In this document: in pieces, positions 27,530-36,175 of the stretch
Layout: each line of letters opens with the position of its first letter
Position numbering within the stretch: position 1 is the stretch's first letter
NCBI GenBank assembly: GCA_016191785.1
Contig: JACPVJ010000082.1
Span: 186,001-250,000, forward strand
DNA length: 64,000 bases
Direction: 5' to 3'
From: Myxococcales bacterium
GTDB taxonomy: Bacteria; Myxococcota_A; Polyangia; Polyangiales; Polyangiaceae
Notes under the pieces: model-generated
Told to the model about the DNA's origin: nothing
Databases searched by the model: none
Seen by the model: only the letters and a program-made list of their open reading frames with translations
Made by a program: the position numbers and the translations under genes

Positions 27530-28549
27530 GTGGCGTCCGTCCCTCACTGCTCGGCGCACCCGGGGTTGCCCGCCCTTGCGCGCTGTCAGCGCTGCAACGC
27601 GGCGCTCTGCAACGACTGTTTCCGGCTCTACGCCAACGGCGCTCCGTGCTGCGACGCCTGCGCCGTGGAGCTTGCGTCGGGTCCTGCCACGCGCTGGCCA
27701 TTCGCCATCGCCTTCGCCGGATTCGCCGTGGCCATCTGCTTCGCTGGCGCCCGCATCGAAGGGACACGCCCGAGCTGGGAGGTCTGGGGCCCCGCTTTGG
27801 TGATCGCCTGCATCATCGCAGTGTTCATCGGGGTGACCGGTCCCTCGGCCGCGAGCGCGCGGGCCGCGACGCTCACCGAGCGTGAGCCCGAGCTCGAGCC
27901 TTCGGACGCCCTGCTCCACCGCGCTGCACACCCGTATCGCACACGCATCGCCCGCGTCGCGCGCCGAATCGTGCCCCTTTCAGGTCGCTCGACCGCGCTG
28001 GTGATGACCGCCGCGCTGGTGGTGAGCGCGGTCGTCCTGCCGCTCGGGCTTCGACTGCCGCACTGGATCGAAGCGGAGCTCGTGCTGGGTGTCTGGTGGC
28101 TCGGCATCGGCACGCTCCTGACGACGCTGCTTTTCACCGGTCGACGGCTGGCGGCGGATCACCGCTTCGAGCTGCACGCACCGAGCTTGGGCGGGAACGC
28201 GGGGAAGCCGGGAGCGAAGAGCGGCTGGAGCGACCTCGGCGGCTGCGGCAACGCTGGCTGTGTGGACGCTGGCGGGTGCGGCGAGGCGGCGCTGATCGTG
28301 GTCGTGCTGGCCGTCGCGGCGGTGGCGGCGTGGCTGGTGGTCGAGATCGTGCTGCCGGTCGTGGTCTTCGTCGTCTACTACTTCGCGATCAAGGCCATCG
28401 GCCGCGTCGCGCGCGACCGCCATGACTGCGAGAAGAACCTCGGACGCTCGCTCGGCTGGGGCTTCTTCTGGGCGAGCGTCTACCTCGTGCCCGTCGCCGC
28501 CCTGATCGCGGTCATCGGCACGCTGATCCGGATTCGAGCGGTCCATTGA
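27530..28549 (+). CDS. Membrane protein with N-terminal B-box-like zinc finger
   Basis: The 339-residue protein begins CSAHPGLPALARCQRCNAAL and CNDCFRLYANGAPCCDAC, a Cys/His pattern like a B-box zinc finger, followed by six or more hydrophobic segments. A Gly/Cys stretch (GGCGNAGCVDAGGCGEAA) lies between the fourth and fifth. Such heads with several membrane helices occur in myxobacterial proteins of unknown role. The GTG start is 7 bases after TACTCT, with no Shine-Dalgarno. Confidence 0.78.
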   Translation: MASVPHCSAHPGLPALARCQRCNAALCNDCFRLYANGAPCCDACAVELASGPATRWPFAIAFAGFAVAICFAGARIEGTRPSWEVWGPALVIACIIAVFIGVTGPSAASARAATLTEREPELEPSDALLHRAAHPYRTRIARVARRIVPLSGRSTALVMTAALVVSAVVLPLGLRLPHWIEAELVLGVWWLGIGTLLTTLLFTGRRLAADHRFELHAPSLGGNAGKPGAKSGWSDLGGCGNAGCVDAGGCGEAALIVVVLAVAAVAAWLVVEIVLPVVVFVVYYFAIKAIGRVARDRHDCEKNLGRSLGWGFFWASVYLVPVAALIAVIGTLIRIRAVH

Positions 28550-28638
28550 TCCCTCGCTCACGCTGCCGGTGAAGGGCGACCTGTCGCGCGTGCGAGCGGC
28601 TGGAGGTACTCCCCCTTCGGTGTTACCGTCGCCGCACG

Positions 28639-30138
28639 GTGACGGAACGAACCCAGGCGGAGCTGGAGCGCGATCTGTACCGCGGGCTGCTCGAGCTCGG
28701 CGAGCAGGACGAGGCCACGCCGTTTCTGGAGGAGGCGCTCGCGCTGGTGGTCCGGGTCGCCGGCGCCCGGCGCGGGTATCTCGAGCTGGGCCGCGGCACG
28801 CGGGAGAAGCTCTGGCTCGCGCGGGGCTTCGACGACGACGAGATCGCGCACGTGCGGAAGGAGCTCTCGACCGGCATCATCGCGCGCGCCATCGAGACGG
28901 CGCAGGTGGTCAGCACGGCCAGCGCGCTCGACGATCCGCGGTTTTCCGCTCAGGGCAGCGTCCAGGCGCAGCAGATCCGCGCCGTCCTGTGCGTTCCCGT
29001 GGGGAGCCCGTCCCTGGGCGTGGTCTACCTCCAGGGCCGAGCAGAGCCGGGGCCGTTCCCCGAGCGGGACCAGCTCCTCTCGACCATCTTCGCGCGCCAC
29101 CTGGCGCGGCTGGCGGACCGCTTGCTCGCCGATCTGGGAGACCGAGCGCGCCGGGATCACACCGCCGAGCAGCGCGCTCGCCTCGCGGTGGAGGAGGTCA
29201 TCGGAACGAGCGCGGCCCTCGGGCGCCTGTTCCAGGGCATGCTCGTCGCCGCCCCGGTCGAGATGAGCGTGCTCATCTCGGGTGAGAGCGGCACGGGCAA
29301 GACCGCGGTGGCGCGGGCGCTGCATCGAAGCTCGGCGCGTCGCGGCGGCCCCTTCGTCGAGCTCAACTGCGCGGCGCTTCCGGGCCCGCTCTTCGAGAGC
29401 GAGCTCTTCGGGGCCGAGAAGGGCGCGCACAGCACGGCCGACCGGCGCATCGACGGCAAGGTCCACGCGGCCCAGGGCGGGACGCTGTTCCTGGACGAGA
29501 TCGCCGAGATCCCGCTGGAGTCCCAGGGCAAGCTGCTCACCTTCCTACAGAGCAAGAGCTACTACCGACTCGGCAAGTCCACCCCCGAGAGCGCGGACGT
29601 ACGCATCGTCGCGGCCACCAACGCCGACCTCGGCGAGCGGGTCGCGAGCAAGCGGTTCCGAGAAGATCTCTACTATCGCCTCGGCGCCCTCGAGCTCCAT
29701 GTGCCTGCCCTCTCGGAGCGGCGCGAGGACATCCCCGCCATCGCGGACCACATCGCGCGGCTCACCGGCCAGACCCACGGCCGAGAGCTTCCGCTGACCC
29801 ACGCGGCCAAGCTCGCGCTCTCGGAGGCTGAGTGGCCGGGCAACGTGCGGCAACTGGAGAACGTGGTGCAGCGCGGCTGGGCCACGGCGTCTGCAGCCGG
29901 AGCGCCGGCCATCGAGCCACGCCATCTGTTCGGCGAGGCGTCGGCGGCCGAGGCGGGGTCGGCGGCGAGCGGCCTCGCCTATCACGACGCCCTGCGCTCA
30001 TTTCAGACCCGCTTCTTGCGCGAGGCCCTGGACGTCACGGACTGGAACGTGAGCGAAGCGGCGCGCCGCCTGGAGCTGTCACGCTCCCGCCTGAACGAGC
30101 TGATGCGCTCGCTCGGGCTGTCACGCCCGGGGAAGTGA
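28639..30138 (+). CDS. GAF-AAA+-HTH transcription activator with altered GAFTGA loop
   Basis: The 499-residue protein has a GAF-like sensor (residues about 20-160), a sigma-54-interaction AAA+ domain (about 185-415; Walker A GESGTGKT at 215-222, Walker B TLFLDEIAEI, arginine finger region FREDLYYRLG) and a Fis-type HTH at the C-terminus (NVSEAARRLELSRSRLNELM). The loop that contacts sigma-54, normally GAFTGA, reads GAHSTA at 262-267, so activation of sigma-54 polymerase is doubtful. It ends one base into the start of the kinase gene (TGATG), so the two are translationally coupled. Confidence 0.9.
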   Translation: MTERTQAELERDLYRGLLELGEQDEATPFLEEALALVVRVAGARRGYLELGRGTREKLWLARGFDDDEIAHVRKELSTGIIARAIETAQVVSTASALDDPRFSAQGSVQAQQIRAVLCVPVGSPSLGVVYLQGRAEPGPFPERDQLLSTIFARHLARLADRLLADLGDRARRDHTAEQRARLAVEEVIGTSAALGRLFQGMLVAAPVEMSVLISGESGTGKTAVARALHRSSARRGGPFVELNCAALPGPLFESELFGAEKGAHSTADRRIDGKVHAAQGGTLFLDEIAEIPLESQGKLLTFLQSKSYYRLGKSTPESADVRIVAATNADLGERVASKRFREDLYYRLGALELHVPALSERREDIPAIADHIARLTGQTHGRELPLTHAAKLALSEAEWPGNVRQLENVVQRGWATASAAGAPAIEPRHLFGEASAAEAGSAASGLAYHDALRSFQTRFLREALDVTDWNVSEAARRLELSRSRLNELMRSLGLSRPGK

Positions 30139-32657
30139 TGGCCGCCGCCGAGCCCGCCCTGCCCGAGCTGATCGGAGGCTTCCGGGTCGTCGGGAGCCTC
30201 GGCAGCGGCGGCATGGGCAGCGTGTACGAAGGAGAAGAGCCGAACATCGGCCGACGAGTCGCCATCAAGGTGCTGCGCTCCCGCCTCGCCGACGACCCGG
30301 CTTTCGTCGAGCGCTTCCGCAACGAAGCGCGCCTGGCCAACTCGGTGGAGCACCCCGCCATCGTGGACGTGTTCGCGTTCGGGCAACTCGAGGACGGGCG
30401 GCCGTATTTCGTGATGCCTTTGCTCGAGGGCGAATCGCTGCGCGCCCTGCTGGACCGTGAGGGAAAACTGCCACCGGCGCGCGCGTGGCAGGTCGCGCGC
30501 GAGGTCGCCGCAGCGCTGGGCGCGGCGCACGCGCGCGACCTGGCGCACCGCGACCTCAAGCCCGACAACGTGTTCCTCGAGACGCGGGGCGGGCACGAGC
30601 GGGTGCGCCTGATGGACTTCGGCATCGCGAAGTCGCTGAGCGGCTCGGGCAGCGACGGCCCCAAGACCCAGACGGGACTTCTGCTCGGGACGCCGGCCTA
30701 CATGGCGCCAGAGCAGTGGTGGGGCGCGAAGATCGACGTGCGCGTCGATCAGTATGCCCTCGGGGCCATGCTGTTCGAGATGCTGGCCGGCGAGCCGCCG
30801 TTCGATCCGCATCACGAATCGGGGGTCATGAAGCTCCACTTGCACGAACCGCCGCCGAAGCTCGAGAGCTTCGGGCTCTCGACCGAGGCCGGCGAGCTCG
30901 TGTCGCGCCTGTTGGCGAAAGAGCCGGCGGACCGCTTCCCGAGCATGGTGGAGGCCATCGCCGCCGGGGACGCGGCGTTCGGGCGTGAGCCGCCCGCTCG
31001 GTCGGGTCACACCGAGCTCTCTCACGCCGCCACCGAGCTCCTGCCCACACCGGTGCACGGCGATGCCCCGGCACCGGTTGAGGCGGCGGCGGGCCCCGCC
31101 GCGCCCGCCGCGCTGGGCGCGCTGGCAAGCGCGGCCCCTCGGTCCGCCGTGCAGCGACGCTGGCTCGCGTGCCACGTCGCCGCGCTCGTCGCGACGCTCG
31201 GCGCTCTGTTCGCGGTGGGCTACGTGGGCCCGGGGCGCTTCGACCCGCGACAGTGGCTGCACATCGGTGGCTGGGGCATGTACCCCGTGCTGGCGATCTT
31301 CGTCGCGGCGGCCGTGCTCGTTCCCGTGCTGGCGTCCGCCGAAGGCGGCCTCCCGCGCTTCCGCACCCTGGCGCTCGTGCTCGGGCTCGGCGCCGGACCC
31401 CTCGGCGCGATGGGAACCTACGTGGGTTGGGAGACGGTGAGCCGTGCCCTGCCCAAGGTGACCCCCATCATGGCCTTCGAGATCTTCAACCAGGGCAGCT
31501 GGGAGGCCGGGGCGGTGCGCTTCGTGGGGCTGAGCCTCGCGGGAGCGCTGTCGATGTCCCTGGCCGCGGGCTCGGCCCTGCACCGCGGCGTGATCGCGCC
31601 CGTCGGGCCGCGCTCGGACGCAGCGCTGGCCGTCGCCCTCTTCGTGTTCGGCATCGCCGGCTACGCGCTGGACGCGCCGAGCACGCTCATGGTCGCGGTG
31701 CCCGCCGCGGCCTTCGTCGCCATCAGCCGCGCGCTGCCCTTGGCAGAAGCCGACGCGGACGCGCAGCTCGAGCGCAGCGTATTCGGCGCGTTCGCGGTCT
31801 TCTTCGCGGCCAGCGCGGCGATGGAACGCGTGGCGGGCAGACAGACGGTGCTGTGGGCGTCGGAGCTCGACCGCGCCGGTCGCGTGCGGGAGCTGATGGC
31901 GGCGGAGTCCGAGCGGGGCGCGACCTTGGTCGCCATCGTGGCCACGGCCGTTTCCCTCTCGGCGCTGCAGGCGTACCGGCTGCGTAACGCGAGTGACCTG
32001 CCGAGGCTGTTCCGGCGCCACCTGGTCCCGACCATTGCGCTGGTCGCGTTCGTTGCCACGGACGTCGCGCTGGCCGCAAAGTTCCGAGACACCGGCGCCG
32101 GCACTCGCCGCGCCCTCGCCTCCCAGTTCGCGCTGTTCGCCGAGCTCGACCCGCCGTCGACGGCGGAGCTGTCGGGCCCGGAGTTCGCCCCGTCGCCCGG
32201 CGCCGCGCTGCAGGTGGCGCGGGGGGCCGTGGCGGTGGACGGAAGAGAGGTGACGCGGCTCAATACCCTGGGAGCCCCGGTCGGTCGGAAGCGCCTCGAA
32301 GACGCGCTCTTCGACGCGCTGGCGAAGGCGCCCAACACGCCGCTGAGCTGTCTGGTCGATCGCCGGGTGAAATGGGGCGACCTCGCGGAGGCGCTCGCGG
32401 TGGCGCGCCTCGCCGGCGCCGTCGACGCCGAGCTGCTCTTCACTCGCGGGCCAGCCCCCGAGCTGCCGAGGCGCGGTCCTCTGGAGGTCGCCTGGGTTCT
32501 CGCGGGCGATTTCGTCGCGGTGCGGGTCACTCTGGTGGAGGGCAGCACCGACCTCCCCCGCGACAAGTCCCTGGGCGATCTCGCGCCCGAGCTGATTCGA
32601 GCGGCCCGGTCAGGGAAGGACCTGACGCTTCACGTGGCCGCGCCCGCGCCGAAGTGA
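30138..32657 (+). CDS. Ser/Thr protein kinase with large polytopic C-terminal half
   Basis: The 839-residue protein has an intact kinase domain: GSGGMGSVYEG (22-32), VAIK with Lys 44, HRDLKPDN at 137-144, DFGIAKS at 160-166 and APEQW in the P+1 loop. After a Pro/Ala linker, residues about 345-640 contain some eight hydrophobic segments, then a soluble domain of about 160 residues (VARGAVAVDGREVTRLNTLG) reminiscent of an ExbD/TonB-type periplasmic part. The membrane half with a small TolQ-like protein downstream may sense or transmit an envelope signal. Start overlaps the regulator's stop by one base. Confidence 0.92.
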   Translation: MAAAEPALPELIGGFRVVGSLGSGGMGSVYEGEEPNIGRRVAIKVLRSRLADDPAFVERFRNEARLANSVEHPAIVDVFAFGQLEDGRPYFVMPLLEGESLRALLDREGKLPPARAWQVAREVAAALGAAHARDLAHRDLKPDNVFLETRGGHERVRLMDFGIAKSLSGSGSDGPKTQTGLLLGTPAYMAPEQWWGAKIDVRVDQYALGAMLFEMLAGEPPFDPHHESGVMKLHLHEPPPKLESFGLSTEAGELVSRLLAKEPADRFPSMVEAIAAGDAAFGREPPARSGHTELSHAATELLPTPVHGDAPAPVEAAAGPAAPAALGALASAAPRSAVQRRWLACHVAALVATLGALFAVGYVGPGRFDPRQWLHIGGWGMYPVLAIFVAAAVLVPVLASAEGGLPRFRTLALVLGLGAGPLGAMGTYVGWETVSRALPKVTPIMAFEIFNQGSWEAGAVRFVGLSLAGALSMSLAAGSALHRGVIAPVGPRSDAALAVALFVFGIAGYALDAPSTLMVAVPAAAFVAISRALPLAEADADAQLERSVFGAFAVFFAASAAMERVAGRQTVLWASELDRAGRVRELMAAESERGATLVAIVATAVSLSALQAYRLRNASDLPRLFRRHLVPTIALVAFVATDVALAAKFRDTGAGTRRALASQFALFAELDPPSTAELSGPEFAPSPGAALQVARGAVAVDGREVTRLNTLGAPVGRKRLEDALFDALAKAPNTPLSCLVDRRVKWGDLAEALAVARLAGAVDAELLFTRGPAPELPRRGPLEVAWVLAGDFVAVRVTLVEGSTDLPRDKSLGDLAPELIRAARSGKDLTLHVAAPAPK

Positions 32658-32673
32658 GCGGGATCCCGCTCAC
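32654..32673. promoter_or_regulatory. Perfect 20-base palindrome at the end of the kinase gene
   Basis: The half-site GTGAGCGGGA is followed immediately by its exact reverse complement; the kinase stop codon lies within the left arm. There is no loop and no T-run, which argues against a standard intrinsic terminator. It may be a dimer operator for the small membrane gene at 32814 or a weak hairpin protecting the mRNA 3' end. Confidence 0.45.
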
Positions 32674-32813
32674 CCGCGCGGGACCAGCGTCCGGAAAAGC
32701 GGCCACCGTCGCCACGACTCCCGCGAAATCGCGGGCCGATCGGGGCGGCACGCCCTTCGCAATGGGTCCCGTCGAGGCCGGCGAGACCGGCACGAAGAAA
32801 GGGACACGACAAG

Positions 32814-33149
32814 ATGGTGAGGTATTTCCAAGAAGGCGGTTTTGGCATGTGGTTGATCTTGTTCATCGCCCTGGCGGGGGCGACGACGGCGCTGTTCGCC
32901 AAGGGCGAGCGGCGCTGCCGGGCGCTCTGGATCGGGAGCTACGGCTCGCTCGTGGCGGGCGTCCTGGGCATGGCCGCGGGGATGGTCGCCGTCAGCAAGA
33001 ACGTCGGGCGCTACGCCGACAAGGGCGCCGCGGTGGCCGAAGGCCTCGGCGAGCTCAGCAACAACGGCTCGTTCGCCGCAATCCTCGCGACCGTGCTGGC
33101 TGTCGCCGCGGTGGTGCTGACGCCGAAGGCGGAGCAGCGGACGGCGTGA
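32814..33149 (+). CDS. Small TolQ/MotA-like membrane protein
   Basis: The 111-residue protein opens MVRYFQEGGFGMWLILFIAL, the typical start of TolQ/ExbB/MotA-type channel proteins, and has three hydrophobic segments (about 10-29, 40-60, 88-103). It is half the normal length and lacks the later ExbB motifs, so it may be a mini-version rather than a proton channel. It follows the polytopic kinase by 156 bases, the gap containing the 20-base palindrome. Confidence 0.75.
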   Translation: MVRYFQEGGFGMWLILFIALAGATTALFAKGERRCRALWIGSYGSLVAGVLGMAAGMVAVSKNVGRYADKGAAVAEGLGELSNNGSFAAILATVLAVAAVVLTPKAEQRTA

Positions 33150-33442
33150 GGCCCGGTGAAGGGCGAAGGCCCGTGGGCACGCGCACCTCGTTGGGCCTGG
33201 GCAACGGCGTCGACCCGGTCGGTCCGTCCGAGCTCTCGTTCTACGCGAACAAGCAACTCTTCGGCACTCGAACCTCGTCGAAGCTCGGAGTCTGGGAGGG
33301 CCTCACCACGACCTGGGCCTCGGGTTCGGCCACGTCGGTGACGCTCGAGCTGGTGAACGCCAACACCGTGGCAGCAGGCAACGCCTTCGCCGCCGACGAC
33401 ATCTACCTGGGTGTCGTTTCCACCGTACAGCCGCCCAAGTGA
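33146..33442 (+). pseudogene. C-terminal remnant of an exported beta-sandwich protein
   Basis: A frame opening at GTG 33146 (overlapping the previous stop) encodes 98 residues, of which ELSFYANKQLFGTRTSSKLG, WEGLTTTWASGSATSVTLEL and AGNAFAADDIYLG match the end of the jelly-roll modules found in secreted choice-of-anchor/PEP-CTERM-type proteins. No signal peptide or first half of the fold is present, so it looks N-terminally truncated. It could be translated by coupling to the gene before it. Confidence 0.48.
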
Positions 33443-33612
33443 GCGTGGGCTCGCGGTCGATGCACGCTAGCGCGTGGTCCAGCGAACCGCCGCGCATGGT
33501 GAGTCGGATGATGGGGACGGTCATCCGACACGCCCGCACATGTCATCGACAACGGGCAGGCGGGCCAGACACGCGCTTGACGGTCTGCCCGATCCCGGCT
33601 TCCGTGGCCACG

Positions 33613-35328
33613 ATGGTCGGCTTCTCGAGAGGCAGCGCGTGGGCCGCGGTGGTTGGGCTCTTGGTTCTCGCGGGGTGCACACCCCAGTCGACGAGCGAGA
33701 AGAGCTGCGCGGGACAGCTCGACTCGCCGCCGACTCCAGGGACTCACGAGGCGATCGGCTGGAAGAACCTCCGCGCTTCGAGCGGCGGGCGCGTCGACAT
33801 CCCGGACGGCGCGTGGCTCGACGTGCCCCCGGGGGCCCTGCCGTGTGACAGCACGATCACCGTGCGGATCTCGAAGACGCCGTACGGGGGGGTGAAGACG
33901 TACTTGCTCGAGCCGTCCGGCATGCAGTTCGAAAAACCCGTGGTGCTCAACGTGCCCTACGGGGAGCCCGTTCCGGGGGTCGAGCCGTTGATGATCGCGT
34001 ATTCGTCCAGCGCGTCGACCCCCTGGGTGAAGGCCGGTGCCGAAGAGACGAACTGGGAGCCCGTCGAGGTGGACCACCGCGACGAAGAGAACAACGTGCT
34101 CGCACTGTCGCTCGAGCACTTCACCTTCGTCTACGTCGCGGTCCACGTGGACGAGGACGCCTACCTGGTGGTCGACCTCCCCGACAAGTACCTGAGGTTG
34201 GGCGACGCCCTCTTCACGTTGACGGCCCACGACGACGCCCACGTCGAATCGAACTGGATGCCCGGCCACGTGGCCATGGTCTACCGGCTCCCCGACGAGA
34301 AGAAGGGCCGCCCCGTCGCGCATCTGGTCGAGGCCACTCCACCCAAGGTTCGAAGCCTGAACGCAGGCGTGATCAAGGTGGAGGAGGGTCACATCTTCCT
34401 TGGTGCGCGCCGCCCTCCCGACCCGCTCTTTTCCGACCTGCAGCGCAGCGACGCGACCTTCACCGCGAGCGCCCACATCGGCGACCCTTACTCGGTGATT
34501 GGCCAGGGCAACGTGGGCCTCGGCAGCTGGAGCTGCGTCGGGTTCGTCGAGTACTGCTGGGACAGCGTGGAGCGCGGCGTGCTGGACGAGTGGCGCGAGG
34601 TGACCGCCGCGACACCGCTGGAGATGTTCCGTGCCACCCGACCGGTCGCGGAGATCAGCGAACGCATCCGTCAGCCGATCGTCATCCCGATCTACGGCGT
34701 GACGCTCAGCCCCGACTCGGCGATCGTCGCCCGCACGTTCCGCGGCTTCTACCAGAAGAAGGAGAACTACGAGCTCTTCGCGGACAACCTGCCCGAGGGC
34801 GCAACGTTCACCGGTTCGGCCGCGGCGGGTTATCGCTTCGAGTGGACCCCCAAGGTCGAACAAGGCTGCGTTCACGTCGGCGGAACCACCGCCAGCTGTC
34901 TGGGCGGGGCCGAGACCTATCTGATCCCGCTGCGCATGCGCGCCTACCCGCAAGGCCTCTTGACCCCGTACTTCAGCGGCAACATCGAGGTGAACCAGAC
35001 GCTCACCGTCCGCGTCACCGGCGGCACCGCGGTGAAGACCGTCGCGCCGAGCAACGGCAACGGCACCGCCTCACACCTGATCGGCTTCGGCATCACCAAG
35101 GGCGCGTTCGTTCACTCGCTGGAATTCATCGACGAGGACACCGGGCAGCCGCCGTCGGACACCCCGTTCCCCAACCAGATCTTGACGGTGACCGGGAAGG
35201 CATGTGCGAACGACAACTGCGCCGTGACGTTCGACATCAAGAACACGGTCTCGAGCGTGCCGACTGGGACCAAGAAGTTCCGCCTCACCGCCGACTACAG
35301 CGTGCTGCCGGTGTCCACCGGCCCGTGA
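33613..35328 (+). CDS. Lipoprotein with ZU5-like and permuted papain-like (YiiX/NlpC-type) regions
   Basis: The 571-residue protein has lipobox VLAGC (Cys 22). Residues about 60-180 resemble a ZU5 domain (GGRVDIPDGAWLDVPPGAL). Residues about 195-330 look like a circularly permuted NlpC/P60 (YiiX/DUF830-type) fold: LRLGDALFTL, GHVAMVYR with His 219, VAHLVEATPPKVR and WSCVGFVEY with Cys 308, the probable nucleophile. The remaining 240 residues are beta-rich, with an Ig-like putative fragment (FADNLPEGATFTG). It may cleave peptide or acyl bonds in the envelope. ATG 33613 gives a compact lipoprotein signal. Confidence 0.8.
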   Translation: MVGFSRGSAWAAVVGLLVLAGCTPQSTSEKSCAGQLDSPPTPGTHEAIGWKNLRASSGGRVDIPDGAWLDVPPGALPCDSTITVRISKTPYGGVKTYLLEPSGMQFEKPVVLNVPYGEPVPGVEPLMIAYSSSASTPWVKAGAEETNWEPVEVDHRDEENNVLALSLEHFTFVYVAVHVDEDAYLVVDLPDKYLRLGDALFTLTAHDDAHVESNWMPGHVAMVYRLPDEKKGRPVAHLVEATPPKVRSLNAGVIKVEEGHIFLGARRPPDPLFSDLQRSDATFTASAHIGDPYSVIGQGNVGLGSWSCVGFVEYCWDSVERGVLDEWREVTAATPLEMFRATRPVAEISERIRQPIVIPIYGVTLSPDSAIVARTFRGFYQKKENYELFADNLPEGATFTGSAAAGYRFEWTPKVEQGCVHVGGTTASCLGGAETYLIPLRMRAYPQGLLTPYFSGNIEVNQTLTVRVTGGTAVKTVAPSNGNGTASHLIGFGITKGAFVHSLEFIDEDTGQPPSDTPFPNQILTVTGKACANDNCAVTFDIKNTVSSVPTGTKKFRLTADYSVLPVSTGP

Positions 35329-35331
35329 GCC

Positions 35332-36045
35332 TCACTGGTAGTCGATGGCCGTGTACGGGCTGCCGGTGCTGAAGCCACACGCCGCGGCTTTGAAGCCGGG
35401 GCTGACCAGCGCCAGGTAGTGACCGCAGGTCGGGTTCGACGCAGTCACCTGGCAGCCCGGGCACTTTCCGGCGAAGCCTTCGTTCAGGCTCGGGCAAGCG
35501 TCGCAGTTGGCGCAGATGGCTTGGTCCTTCTCGGCCCACATCAGATCGATGCAGCCCACGACGGAGCCGGGGCCGCTTCCCGGACACTCACCTTGGCCGT
35601 AGGCGCCGCACGAGTTGCCGGAGCTGAACGCGGCGTGGGGGCCGTGGGTCGAGTCGTACGTCGCTTGGCCATCCACGCAGGTCTCGGCGCTGGTCCAGCG
35701 CTGGTACGGGGCTCGCCCCTTGCCCGCTCGCAGCTTGTTGATGTGGTCGATGCACGTCTGGCGCGCTGCTTCGAAAGGATCGCTCGACCCGCCGCCGGTG
35801 CCGCCCGCCGAGGCACCGCCGCTCGAGGCACCGCCGCTCGAGGCGCCGCCGCTCGAGGCACCGCCGCTACCACCGCCCGCCGCGCCGCCACCGCCGCTCG
35901 AGCTCCCGCCGCCGCCGGACGTGCCCCCCGCGGCGGTCCCGGCCCCACCGTCCGTGGGCGAACCGCCGCCGTCGTCCGAGCCACAGCCGATCGCGGACGA
36001 AAGCACCAGCATCCCGAGCAGCGCCATGCGAGCCGTAGTCTTCAC
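35332..36045 (-). CDS. CAP/SCP-domain lipoprotein
   Basis: The 237-residue protein has a lipoprotein signal (MALLGMLVLSSAIGC), a linker of GGASS repeats and a CAP (SCP/PR-1) domain starting CIDHINKLRAGKGRAPYQRW and ending CGHYLALVSPGFKAAACGFS, the core Cys-His motif of the fold. The usual active His/Glu pairs are partly replaced by Cys-rich insertions (ANCDACPSLNEGFAGKCPGC). Extracytoplasmic; role unknown. GTG 36045 was chosen because it precedes a compact signal; the stop lies four bases from the convergent ZU5-type gene. Confidence 0.84.
   Translation of the reverse strand: MKTTARMALLGMLVLSSAIGCGSDDGGGSPTDGGAGTAAGGTSGGGGSSSGGGGAAGGGSGGASSGGASSGGASSGGASAGGTGGGSSDPFEAARQTCIDHINKLRAGKGRAPYQRWTSAETCVDGQATYDSTHGPHAAFSSGNSCGAYGQGECPGSGPGSVVGCIDLMWAEKDQAICANCDACPSLNEGFAGKCPGCQVTASNPTCGHYLALVSPGFKAAACGFSTGSPYTAIDYQ
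35810..35869. repeat. Four copies of a 15-base repeat coding GGASS
   Basis: Four tandem units of GAGGCACCGCCGCTC (the third has one change and the fourth one change at its end) encode the GGASS linker of the CAP lipoprotein. It is in frame and likely copy-number variable. Confidence 0.88.
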
Positions 36046-36175
36046 GCCCAAGATGGCAGAGCAAATGCCGACGGCTGTCAAGCAACGCTGGGCGTTCACC
36101 GTCGTCGCTTCGCGGCTGGAGGCCCGGCGGTGATCTCGCCTGGCGTTTCCCCGTCCGCTTCGTATGCTGCGCCCC

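Noticed and set aside
30003..32021. 672-residue minus-strand frame
   Set aside because: Antisense to a kinase with all catalytic motifs; composition is His/Arg/Gly-rich shadow sequence.
32372..33145. Plus-strand frame extending the 33146 remnant upstream as one protein
   Set aside because: It overlaps the kinase end and the TolQ-like gene in another frame and reads as Arg/Gly-rich shadow until about 33150.
35810..35869. Possible protein-binding iterons
   Set aside because: Located inside a coding sequence with exact 15-base codon phase; explained by the GGASS linker.
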